Assembly (NCBI GenBank): GCA_045810265.1
Contig: JBJMWF010000301.1
Span: forward strand, 1 to 7,191
Length of the DNA: 7,191 nt
Origin: Scleromatobacter sp045810265
Lineage (GTDB): Bacteria > Pseudomonadota > Gammaproteobacteria > Burkholderiales > Burkholderiaceae_C
Reading direction: 5' to 3'
The notes under the pieces were generated by a model that saw only the letters and a list, made by a program, of their open reading frames with translations, was not told the DNA's origin and made no database searches. The position numbers were made by a program, and so were the translations under genes. Each line of letters starts with the position of its first letter. Position 1 is the stretch's first letter. Below are positions 1-5,686 of the stretch, one piece after another.

Positions 1-119
1 GCCAGCTCGACCTGGTGCAGACCGAAGGCTCGTTCACGCGCCTGATGGGCAAGGGCGAGGCGCATGCACGGCGCGATTTGATGGAGTTGCGCGGCGACGC
101 GGTCGAGATCGACATCTGA
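1..119 (+). CDS. parE: DNA topoisomerase IV subunit B (ParE), C-terminal end only
   Basis: Only the last 38 codons are present, read from base 3 to the TGA at 117-119; the 5' part lies outside the window. The residues resemble the end of the TOPRIM/C-terminal region of type IIA topoisomerase B subunits: a segment FTRLMGKGEAHARRDLMEL followed by an acidic tail GDAVEIDI. E. coli ParE ends in the same way (RRNWLQEKGDMAEIEV). ParE supplies the ATPase that drives strand passage and pairs with ParC to decatenate replicated chromosomes in the cytoplasm. The assignment is supported by the complete parC about 2 kb downstream on the same strand. A GyrB tail is the alternative, but the nearby parC makes ParE much more likely. 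Confidence 0.85.
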   Translation, partial: QLDLVQTEGSFTRLMGKGEAHARRDLMELRGDAVEIDI

Positions 120-554
120 TCGGGCTGGGCGTTCTCCGAGTCACGTCGGGCCTGGGCGTGACCGTTGTTTAGGCCGCGCTGATACGGTCGCGCTGAACTT
201 TCGGGGCCGGCTTCGATCGGAGTTCGTCCACATCGACGCGCCCCAGGGCGGCCGCACAGGCTGTTCACTGGGCTTCTCGGCGGGCTCGCCTGGAAGTCCC
301 AAGCCAATCGACGCCAATGAATCAATTCCTTACATAACAGCGAGTCGGTTGGGCATCGACAAGTGCGCACGAGCGGGTCGCCCCTGTCCGGCGACCTGAA
401 ACGTGCGGAAATCCCAGGTTCATCGGGCATTCGTCAAGACGCGCTTCTGCGATCCTTTCCATAATCCACGCTCCCCAGCCCGGCCTCCGGTCGAGCAGGC
501 CAGCCTTCCGTACTGTCCGTTTCCTCACGCGATCCTTCGAGCGCCGATCTTCCG
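120..554. other. Gene-free intergenic region between parE and the acetyltransferase gene
   Basis: This 435-base stretch holds no reading frame I can recognise. Small frames exist on both strands (for example 322-528 minus and 434-685 minus), but their translations are Arg/Ala/Ser-rich and resemble no family I know. A near-perfect direct repeat is present: TCGGGCTGGGCGT at 120-132 and TCGGGCCTGGGCGT at 146-159, the second copy lying within the terminator hairpin. The middle part (about 300-345 and 455-470) is less GC-rich. CATAAT at 460-465 matches the sigma-70 -10 box at 5 of 6 positions, but there is no good -35 box at the normal spacing. The region probably contains the promoter of the acetyltransferase-transglycosylase unit, but I cannot place it with confidence. 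Confidence 0.5.
140..170 (+). terminator. Candidate intrinsic terminator of parE
   Basis: GTCACGTC at 140-147 can pair with GGCGTGAC at 155-162 (one T-G wobble), leaving a 7-base loop. The stem is followed by CGTTGTTT at 163-170, a moderately T-rich tail. It lies 20 bases after the parE stop, which is the expected place for a rho-independent terminator. The T tract is interrupted, so termination strength is uncertain. Confidence 0.45.
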
Positions 555-1124
555 ATGTTCACGCCTGCCATTGCCGAGAGCGCGCATCTGCGGATTCGTC
601 CGACGATGCTGTCTGACCTCGACTTCGTCGTGTCGGTGGAGCAGGACGCGCGCAACCTGCCGTTCATCACGCCCTGGGAACGCACGCAGCACGAGGGTGC
701 GATCCGCTTTCCCGACTCGCGTCACTTCATCGTCGAGGCGGGCGACGAGTGGGAGCACGTCGGCTTCGTGATCCTGCAGGGTTGCCGCAATCCGACCCGC
801 TCGGTCGAGCTCAAGCGCATCGTGCTGCAGATGCAGGGCCGCGGCCTTGGTCGCGCCTGCGTGCGCCTGCTCAAGCAACTGGCCTTCCGCGACCTGCACG
901 CCCATCGCTTCTGGCTGGACGTGACATCGCAGAACTCGCGCGCGCTGCGGCTGTACGCGGGCGAGGGCTTCGTCGAGGAAGGCCGCCTGCGCGAGACCGT
1001 GCGGCTCGGCGCGGACGACAGCGAGGGCTGGGACAGCCTGGTCGTGATGTCGATGCTCGATCGCGAGTACCAGACCCGGGTCGAAGCCGGGCTCGAGATC
1101 TCCTTCGCGGAGGGAGCAAGGTGA
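555..1124 (+). CDS. GNAT-family N-acetyltransferase (RimJ/RimL-like)
   Basis: The 189-residue product has the full length and order of a GNAT domain. It opens with a beta strand LRIRPTMLSDLDFV (residues 12-25). Motif A follows: the strand VELKRIVLQ (84-92) and the acetyl-CoA pyrophosphate loop QGRGLG (94-99), matching Q/R-x-x-G-x-G/A. Motif B is WLDVTSQNSRALRLYAGEGF (120-139), with Tyr134 at the usual position of the general acid. Members transfer acetyl from acetyl-CoA to an amine; RimJ/RimL-type enzymes modify protein N-termini, while others modify small molecules. The substrate here cannot be told from sequence. There is no signal peptide, so it should be cytoplasmic. The start at 555 lacks a clear Shine-Dalgarno sequence; it is chosen because the GNAT fold begins just after it. 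Its TGA overlaps the GTG start of the next gene (GTGA), implying one transcript and coupled translation. Confidence 0.85.
   Translation: MFTPAIAESAHLRIRPTMLSDLDFVVSVEQDARNLPFITPWERTQHEGAIRFPDSRHFIVEAGDEWEHVGFVILQGCRNPTRSVELKRIVLQMQGRGLGRACVRLLKQLAFRDLHAHRFWLDVTSQNSRALRLYAGEGFVEEGRLRETVRLGADDSEGWDSLVVMSMLDREYQTRVEAGLEISFAEGAR
1109..1116 (+). promoter_or_regulatory. Strong ribosome-binding site that fixes the transglycosylase GTG start
   Basis: GGAGGGAG lies inside the end of the acetyltransferase gene. Its GGAGG core (1109-1113) is 7 bases before GTG at 1121. This near-ideal spacing decides the start of the downstream gene, even though the same frame stays open much further upstream (from 749). 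Confidence 0.8.
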
Positions 1125-1945
1125 GTCGGCCGCTGCTGATCGTGTGCGCCGTCATCGCGCTCGTCTCGGGCTCGATGGCCGCCTGCGACGCGCTGCCGGA
1201 CGTGCGTGCGGCGCGTGGACTGGCGTCGCCTTCGGCGGTCGCGGACGCGCCGACCGCGCCCACGATTTCAGACAATCCCATCGTTCCGGTGGCCGGCAAG
1301 CCGGTGCTGTGGGGCTATGTCGACGGCGCGGGCATCGCGCACTTCGCCACCAGCCAGCTCGATTCGCGCTACGACCAGGTGCTGCGCGAGGACGGCGATC
1401 ACCGCGTGCTGGGCAAGACGCAGGGCACCGATGGCCTGCTCACCTGGCTGGAGATCTCGCCGGACGTCAAGGCGCTGCAGCCGGTGCTCGACGAGGCGGC
1501 CCGGAGCACCGGCGTCGACGAGGAACTGCTGAAGGCAGTCATCACCGTCGAATCCAACTACAACCCGCGCGCGGTGTCGCCGCGCGGCGCAGTCGGCCTG
1601 ATGCAGCTGACGCCGGCGACGGCCGACCGCTATGGCACCCGGGAAGAGCGCCAGACGCCCGCGGGCCGCCGCATGCTGGACGCCCGCACCAACGTCTTCA
1701 CCGGCGCGCGCATGCTGGCCGACCTGACGCGGCGCTATGGCGGCATCGACATCGCACTGGCGGCCTGGAACGCCGGCGAGGGCACGGTGCGCAAGGCGGG
1801 CGGACGCATGCCAGAGATCGCCGAGACCGAAGCCCACGTGCACATGGTGCTTGAACTGTATTGGGCGCTGCTGCAACGCAAGCTGCCGCAGCACGCGCGC
1901 GGCGTCGAAGTGGCGTCCTGCACGCCGGCGGACTGCGCTCGCTGA
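1121..1945 (+). CDS. Lytic transglycosylase (SLT/GH23 domain), probable lipoprotein
   Basis: The 274-residue product starts at GTG 1121. An N-terminal hydrophobic segment (about 4-21) ends in SMAAC, making Cys22 a plausible lipobox cysteine; if not lipidated, the protein is still likely exported. A small domain around residues 62-90 (LWGYVDGAGIAHFATSQL, then DSRY) resembles the DUF4124-like region found before SLT domains in Burkholderiales. The SLT domain follows, at about 120-240: ITVESNYNP with catalytic Glu144, GLMQL at 159-163, and AAWNAGEG at 214-221 (the AYNAG motif with Trp for Tyr). Such enzymes cleave the MurNAc-GlcNAc bond of peptidoglycan in the periplasm, forming 1,6-anhydroMurNAc. 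Two cysteines close to the end (267 and 272) could form a disulfide. The gene overlaps the acetyltransferase gene by 4 bases and lies 166-172 bases before parC. I do not give a symbol, because it fits none of the named E. coli Mlt proteins in length. Confidence 0.9.
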   Translation: MSRPLLIVCAVIALVSGSMAACDALPDVRAARGLASPSAVADAPTAPTISDNPIVPVAGKPVLWGYVDGAGIAHFATSQLDSRYDQVLREDGDHRVLGKTQGTDGLLTWLEISPDVKALQPVLDEAARSTGVDEELLKAVITVESNYNPRAVSPRGAVGLMQLTPATADRYGTREERQTPAGRRMLDARTNVFTGARMLADLTRRYGGIDIALAAWNAGEGTVRKAGGRMPEIAETEAHVHMVLELYWALLQRKLPQHARGVEVASCTPADCAR

Positions 1946-1952
1946 GCGCGTC

Positions 1953-1981
1953 GCGCCCGGGCCGGACAGGGCCCGAGGCGC
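1953..1981 (+). terminator. GC-rich hairpin after the transglycosylase gene
   Basis: GCGCCCGGGCC (1953-1963) pairs with GGCCCG plus GGCGC (1970-1981), with a single bulged A at 1976 and a 6-base loop. This 11-pair stem begins 8 bases after the transglycosylase stop. No T tract follows, so it may act as a weak or rho-assisted terminator, or as an mRNA end that slows 3' decay, rather than a classical intrinsic terminator. It would separate the upstream pair from parC. Confidence 0.4.
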
Positions 1982-2098
1982 CAATGGCACGCGAAATTCC
2001 TTGAGATTGTTCAGGGGTCGGAGCGGGCGGCGCGTCCGCCAGCACCGACAATGACTGCTTGCGGGCCGCCTGCGCAGCGACGCGGCACCCGGTGATCA

Positions 2099-2103
2099 AA
2101 GGA
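2099..2103 (+). promoter_or_regulatory. Ribosome-binding site of parC; spacing leaves the start open
   Basis: AAGGA lies 14 bases before ATG at 2118 but 8 bases before an in-frame TTG at 2112. Spacing alone favours TTG; codon preference favours ATG. The two starts differ by only two residues. Confidence 0.5.
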
Positions 2104-2117
2104 AATCCGGTTTGACC

Positions 2118-4454
2118 ATGGAACAGACTCCCCTCGCGTTCAGCGGCGGCGATGGCGATGGCGGCGACGCCCTGACCCTCGCCCACTACGCCGAGCGCGC
2201 CTATCTCGAATACGCGCTGAGCGTCGTCAAGGGCCGCGCGCTGCCTGACGTCTCCGACGGCTGCAAGCCGGTGCAACGCCGCATCCTCTACACCATGCAC
2301 CGCATGGGGCTGTCGTTCACCAACGCGTCGGCCGCGGGCCCGGCGCCGCGCAAGAGCGCCAAGGTGGTGGGCGACGTGCTCGGCAACTTCCACCCGCACG
2401 GCGACACCGCCGCCTACGACGCGCTGGTGCGCATGGCGCAGGACTTCAGCCTGCGCTATCCGTTGATCGACGGCCAGGGCAACTTCGGCAGCCGCGACGG
2501 CGACGGCGCGGCGGCGATGCGCTACACCGAGGCGCGCCTGAACCCGATCGCGCGCCTGCTGCTCGACGAGATCGACGAGGGCACCGTGGCCTTCATGCCG
2601 AACTACGACGGCACGACGACCGAGCCCAAGCTGCTGCCCGCGCGCCTGCCCTTCGTGCTGTTGAACGGCGCCAGCGGCATCGCCGTCGGCCTGGCGACCG
2701 AAGTGCCCAGCCACAACCTGCGCGAAGTGGCCGACGCGGCCATCGCGCTGCTGAAGAACGACAAGCTTTCCGACGACGAGCTCTACGCCACGATCCCGGG
2801 CCCCGACTTTCCGGGCGGCGGCCAGATCATCAGCAGCGAACAGGACATCCGCGACGCCTACGCCAGCGGCCGCGGCAGCCTCAAGGTGCGCGCGCGCTGG
2901 AAGATCGAAGATCTCGCACGCGGCCAATGGCAACTCGTGGTCACCGAGTTGCCGCCGGGCGCCAGCACGCAGCGCGTGCTCGAGGAGATCGAGGAGCTGA
3001 CCAACCCGAAGATCAAGGCCGGCAAGAAGGCCTTGAGCGCCGAGCAACTGCAGCTCAAGGGCACGATCCTGGCGGTGCTCGATGGCGCGCGCGACGAGTC
3101 CGATCGCGAGGCGTCCGTGCGGCTGGTCTTCGAGCCCAAGAGCCGCACCATCGCGCCGCAGGAGCTGGTCAACACGCTGCTGGCCCACACCAGCCTCGAG
3201 AGCTCGGCGCCGATCAATCTGACCATGATCGGCGGCGACGGCCGGCCCACGCTCAAGAGCCTGCGCCAGATCCTCGTGGAGTGGACGACGTTCCGCCAGC
3301 ACACCGTCAAGCTGCGCACCGAGCACCGCCTGGCCAACGTGCTGGCACGCATCCACATCCTCGAAGGCCGGCAGCTGGTGCTGCTGAACATCGACGAGGT
3401 GATCCGCATCATCCGCGAGAGCGACGAGCCCAAGCCGGCGCTGATCGAGGCCTTCGGCCTGAGCGATCGCCAGGCCGACGACATCCTCGACATCCGCCTG
3501 CGCCAGTTGGCTCGTCTCGAGGCGATCAAGATCGAGCAGGAGCTCGCCGAACAGCGGGACAAGCAAAAGAAGCTGGAGGACATCCTGTCCAGCCCCGCCG
3601 CCTTGAAGCGCACGGTGATCAAGGAGATCGAGGCCGACGCCAAGGCGCACGGCGACGACAGGCGCACGCTGATCCAGGCCGAGAAGCGTGCCGTCGTCGA
3701 AGTCAGGATCGTCGACGAGCCGGTGACGGTGGTCGTCAGCCTCAAGGGCTGGGTGCGCGCGATGAAGGGCCACGGCCACGAGGCGGGCGGCTTCGCGTTC
3801 AAGTCCGGCGACGGGCTCTACGGCACCTTCGAGTGCCGCACCGTCGACACCTTGCTCGTGTTCGGCAGCAACCAGGGCGGCACGGGTCGCGTCTACACCG
3901 TGGCGGTCAGCCTGCTGCCGGGTGCGCGCGGAGACGGCACGCCGATCACGACGCTGATCGAGCTGGAGGCCGGCACGCAGCCGCTGCACTATTTCGCGGC
4001 GTCGGCCGACGCCACGCTGCTGCTGGCCAACACCGGCGGCTTCGGCCTGCTCGCCAAGGTGGGCGACATGACCAGCCGCCAGAAGGGCGGCAAGAGCTTC
4101 CTGAGCATCGACGACAAGGATCGCCTGCTGCCGCCGGTGCCGCTGCAGGCCGGCCACACGCAGGTCGCCTGCCTGAGCCTGAGCAGCCGCCTGCTCGTGT
4201 TCCCGCTCGACGAGCTCAAGCTGCAGTCCAACGGCGGCAAGGGCCTGACGCTGATGGACGTCGACGCCAGGGATCCGCTCGTGTCGGTGGCCACCTGCGG
4301 GGTCGCGCTGCGCGTGCTGGGCACCGGCCGTGGCGGCAAGCCCAAGGAGGAAGACCTCAAGGGCGCGACGCTGGCCTCGCATGCGGGCAAGCGTGCGCGC
4401 AAGGGCAAGGTGATCGATGCAGCGATCAAGGGCCAGCGGGTGATCGCGCTCTGA
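2118..4454 (+). CDS. parC: DNA topoisomerase IV subunit A (ParC)
   Basis: The 778-residue product (780 if it starts at TTG 2112) is slightly longer than E. coli ParC (752). Together with ParE it cuts and passes DNA duplexes to decatenate and relax chromosomes. The winged-helix/active-site region holds HPHGDTAAYDALV (about 92-104) and AAMRYTEARL, with catalytic Tyr136. In the quinolone-resistance region, Thr97 and Asp101 stand where E. coli has Ser80 and Glu84. A tower domain follows, then a charged helical coiled-coil stretch (about 465-490, LARLEAIKIEQELAEQRDKQ). The C-terminal beta-pinwheel starts near residue 525 and carries degenerate glycine-lysine loops (RQKGGKSF, SNGGKG) rather than the canonical GyrA box QRRGGKG. 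That difference and the nearby parE favour ParC over GyrA. The tail is basic (KRARKGK). It is preceded by 166-172 bases of non-coding DNA that may hold its own promoter. Confidence 0.97.
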   Translation: MEQTPLAFSGGDGDGGDALTLAHYAERAYLEYALSVVKGRALPDVSDGCKPVQRRILYTMHRMGLSFTNASAAGPAPRKSAKVVGDVLGNFHPHGDTAAYDALVRMAQDFSLRYPLIDGQGNFGSRDGDGAAAMRYTEARLNPIARLLLDEIDEGTVAFMPNYDGTTTEPKLLPARLPFVLLNGASGIAVGLATEVPSHNLREVADAAIALLKNDKLSDDELYATIPGPDFPGGGQIISSEQDIRDAYASGRGSLKVRARWKIEDLARGQWQLVVTELPPGASTQRVLEEIEELTNPKIKAGKKALSAEQLQLKGTILAVLDGARDESDREASVRLVFEPKSRTIAPQELVNTLLAHTSLESSAPINLTMIGGDGRPTLKSLRQILVEWTTFRQHTVKLRTEHRLANVLARIHILEGRQLVLLNIDEVIRIIRESDEPKPALIEAFGLSDRQADDILDIRLRQLARLEAIKIEQELAEQRDKQKKLEDILSSPAALKRTVIKEIEADAKAHGDDRRTLIQAEKRAVVEVRIVDEPVTVVVSLKGWVRAMKGHGHEAGGFAFKSGDGLYGTFECRTVDTLLVFGSNQGGTGRVYTVAVSLLPGARGDGTPITTLIELEAGTQPLHYFAASADATLLLANTGGFGLLAKVGDMTSRQKGGKSFLSIDDKDRLLPPVPLQAGHTQVACLSLSSRLLVFPLDELKLQSNGGKGLTLMDVDARDPLVSVATCGVALRVLGTGRGGKPKEEDLKGATLASHAGKRARKGKVIDAAIKGQRVIAL

Positions 4455-4462
4455 GGCGCGTG

Positions 4463-4500
4463 CGGCGTCGCCGGAAAAGCGACGCCGGTCGCTGACCGGC
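4463..4500 (+). terminator. Two overlapping, mutually exclusive hairpins after parC
   Basis: CGGCGTCGC (4463-4471) pairs perfectly with GCGACGCCG (4479-4487) around the loop CGGAAAA, starting 8 bases after the parC stop. GCCGGTC (4484-4490) pairs perfectly with GACCGGC (4494-4500) around the loop GCT. The two share 4484-4487, so both cannot form completely at once. No T tract follows either stem, so a classical intrinsic terminator is not proven; they mark the likely 3' end region of parC mRNA. Confidence 0.45.
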
Positions 4501-4523
4501 CGGCATGCAAGCCGCGGCCCCAT

Positions 4524-4540
4524 TGTTCCGGGGAGGAACA
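4524..4540 (+). promoter_or_regulatory. Inverted repeat enclosing the Shine-Dalgarno of the substrate-binding protein gene
   Basis: TGTTCC (4524-4529) is complementary to GGAACA (4535-4540), with GGGGA as the loop. The repeat contains the GGAGG ribosome-binding core (4532-4536) and its last base is the A of the start codon ATG (4540). The core is only 3 bases from this ATG. If the stem forms in mRNA it would hide part of the ribosome-binding site. The pairing is seen directly; any regulatory role is inference. Confidence 0.35.
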
Positions 4541-5655
4541 TGCGGCACATTGAACGCATGTTCTCAAGCACTCCGCTTCGGTCGGCTGCCGTGGGCTTCA
4601 TTGGCCTGGTGCTGGTGGCCGGCATCGGTTGCCGGTCGGCCGACAGCGTGCGCATCGGCTTCCTGGGTGACCTGATTTCGGAGCTGGGCGCCGGTGGACG
4701 CAACGGCGCCGAGCTCGCCATCGAGACGCTCAACGCCCGACACGGTGTTCGCTACGAGCTGCTGCTGGCGGACGATCGCAACGATGCCGGTGCGGCCCGG
4801 GCGGCGATCGCGTCGTTCGCATCGCGCGGCGCCGCCTTCGTCGTCGGGCCGATGACCAGCGACATGGCGGTCGCCGCCGTGCCCGAGGCGAATCAGCGCG
4901 GCATCGTGCTGATTTCACCGACGGCGACGACGGACGAGCTCTCGGCCCGGGACGACTTCTTCTTTCGCGTGGCCCCCGATGCGCCTGCCGGCGCGCGCGT
5001 GCTGGTCCGCCTCCTTCACGCTCGAGGCGCGCGCGCCATCGTCGTGCTGATGGACGCCTCCAATCGCGCGTACTCGACGAGCTTCGGCCACGCCGCGACG
5101 ACGGAAATTCGCAGCCTGGGGGGCACCGCCTCGGAGATCGAATACCGATCCGGCAACTCGCTCGACTTCGCAGGGGTGATCCATCGCGTGGTCGGCGAGC
5201 CTTGCGATGCGGTCGTCCTGGTGGGCAGTCCCGGCGACGCCGCCATCGTCACGCAACACCTGCGCCGCCAGGCCCCGCGAGTCGTCGTCGCGTTGTCGCC
5301 CTGGGGCGCGAATGCGCAGTTCCTCCAGGTCGGCGGCCATGCGGCGGAGGGAGCGGTCGCCTTGCAGGCGGTCGACCTCGACAGTCCGCTGCCGGGCATG
5401 CGCGACTTCGTCGCTCGCTATCGCGCGCGCTTCGGCGACCTGCCCGCGACTCCCGCGGTGCAGAGTTACGAAGCGGTGATGCTGGGCGTACAGGCGTTCA
5501 ATCGACGTGGCGCCAAGGCCTTGCGCGCGACGCTGTCGGTGCCGAGCGACTGGGCCGGCCTGGACGGCGACTTTTCCCTGGACGCGTACGGCGATGCGCG
5601 GCGCGCCCTTCACCTGACCGAGGTCCGCGACGGACGCTTCGAGCCTGTGCGGTGA
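4540..5655 (+). CDS. ABC-type substrate-binding protein, LivJ/LivK-like (Peripla_BP_6), likely lipoprotein
   Basis: The 371-residue product has a positively charged start (Arg2, Arg6, Arg14), a hydrophobic segment (about 15-29) and GIGC, making Cys31 a possible lipidation site; the lipobox is imperfect. The mature part begins VRIGFLGDL, the first strand of type I periplasmic-binding folds. It continues with GRNGAELAIETLNARHG (53-69), VVGPMTSDMAVAAVP (101-115) and the pocket-like LISPTATTDELS (124-135, compare SPSATNP in LivK proteins). The second lobe includes AIVVLMD (166-172) and AVVLVGSPGDA (224-234), and a late YEAVMLGVQAF helix (310-320). The family binds branched-chain amino acids, amides or related small molecules in the periplasm. 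No permease or ATPase gene is in the window, so it may work with a distant transporter or as a sensor. An alternative ATG at 4558 would give a shorter leader. The ligand cannot be read from the sequence. Confidence 0.85.
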   Translation: MRHIERMFSSTPLRSAAVGFIGLVLVAGIGCRSADSVRIGFLGDLISELGAGGRNGAELAIETLNARHGVRYELLLADDRNDAGAARAAIASFASRGAAFVVGPMTSDMAVAAVPEANQRGIVLISPTATTDELSARDDFFFRVAPDAPAGARVLVRLLHARGARAIVVLMDASNRAYSTSFGHAATTEIRSLGGTASEIEYRSGNSLDFAGVIHRVVGEPCDAVVLVGSPGDAAIVTQHLRRQAPRVVVALSPWGANAQFLQVGGHAAEGAVALQAVDLDSPLPGMRDFVARYRARFGDLPATPAVQSYEAVMLGVQAFNRRGAKALRATLSVPSDWAGLDGDFSLDAYGDARRALHLTEVRDGRFEPVR

Positions 5656-5659
5656 GAGC

Positions 5660-5681
5660 CGGCCCGGCGCCACCGCGGCCG
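5660..5681. terminator. Candidate terminator hairpin between convergent genes
   Basis: CGGCCCGG (5660-5667) pairs with CCGCGGCCG (5673-5681), with one bulged C at 5676 and a 5-base loop. It fills most of the 31-base gap between the two convergent stop codons (5655 and 5687). On the plus strand TCGTCCTATT follows, only mildly T-rich; on the minus strand there is no T tract. A bidirectional role is plausible from position but not shown. Confidence 0.35.
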
Positions 5682-5686
5682 TCGTC

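Noticed and set aside
431..465. Possible sigma-70 promoter before the acetyltransferase gene
   Set aside because: CATAAT at 460-465 is a good -10 box, but the best -35-like sequences (TCGTCA at 431-436 and TCAAGA at 435-440) are weak and sit 19-23 bases away, so I do not call it.
322..528. A 68-codon minus-strand frame in the intergenic region
   Set aside because: No recognisable motif or convincing ribosome-binding site, and the composition is typical of a random GC-rich frame. It cannot be fully excluded as a small gene.
749..1120. Upstream extension of the transglycosylase reading frame
   Set aside because: The frame is open from 749, but that part lies within the GNAT gene in another frame and is Arg/Ala-rich. 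The signal segment and the strong ribosome-binding site place the real start at GTG 1121.
2927..4495. A 522-codon plus-strand frame overlapping parC
   Set aside because: It is Arg/Gly/Ala-rich, with no domain or ribosome-binding site, and lies wholly over conserved ParC sequence in another frame.
1698..4733. A 1011-codon open frame on the minus strand, spanning all of parC and both its flanks
   Set aside because: It is antisense to parC, to the end of the transglycosylase gene and to the start of the binding-protein gene. Its translation is rich in Ala, Arg, His, Gln and Asp with no recognisable domain. GC-rich coding DNA rarely forms stops in this antisense frame. Lack of frame-specific conservation in relatives would confirm the rejection.
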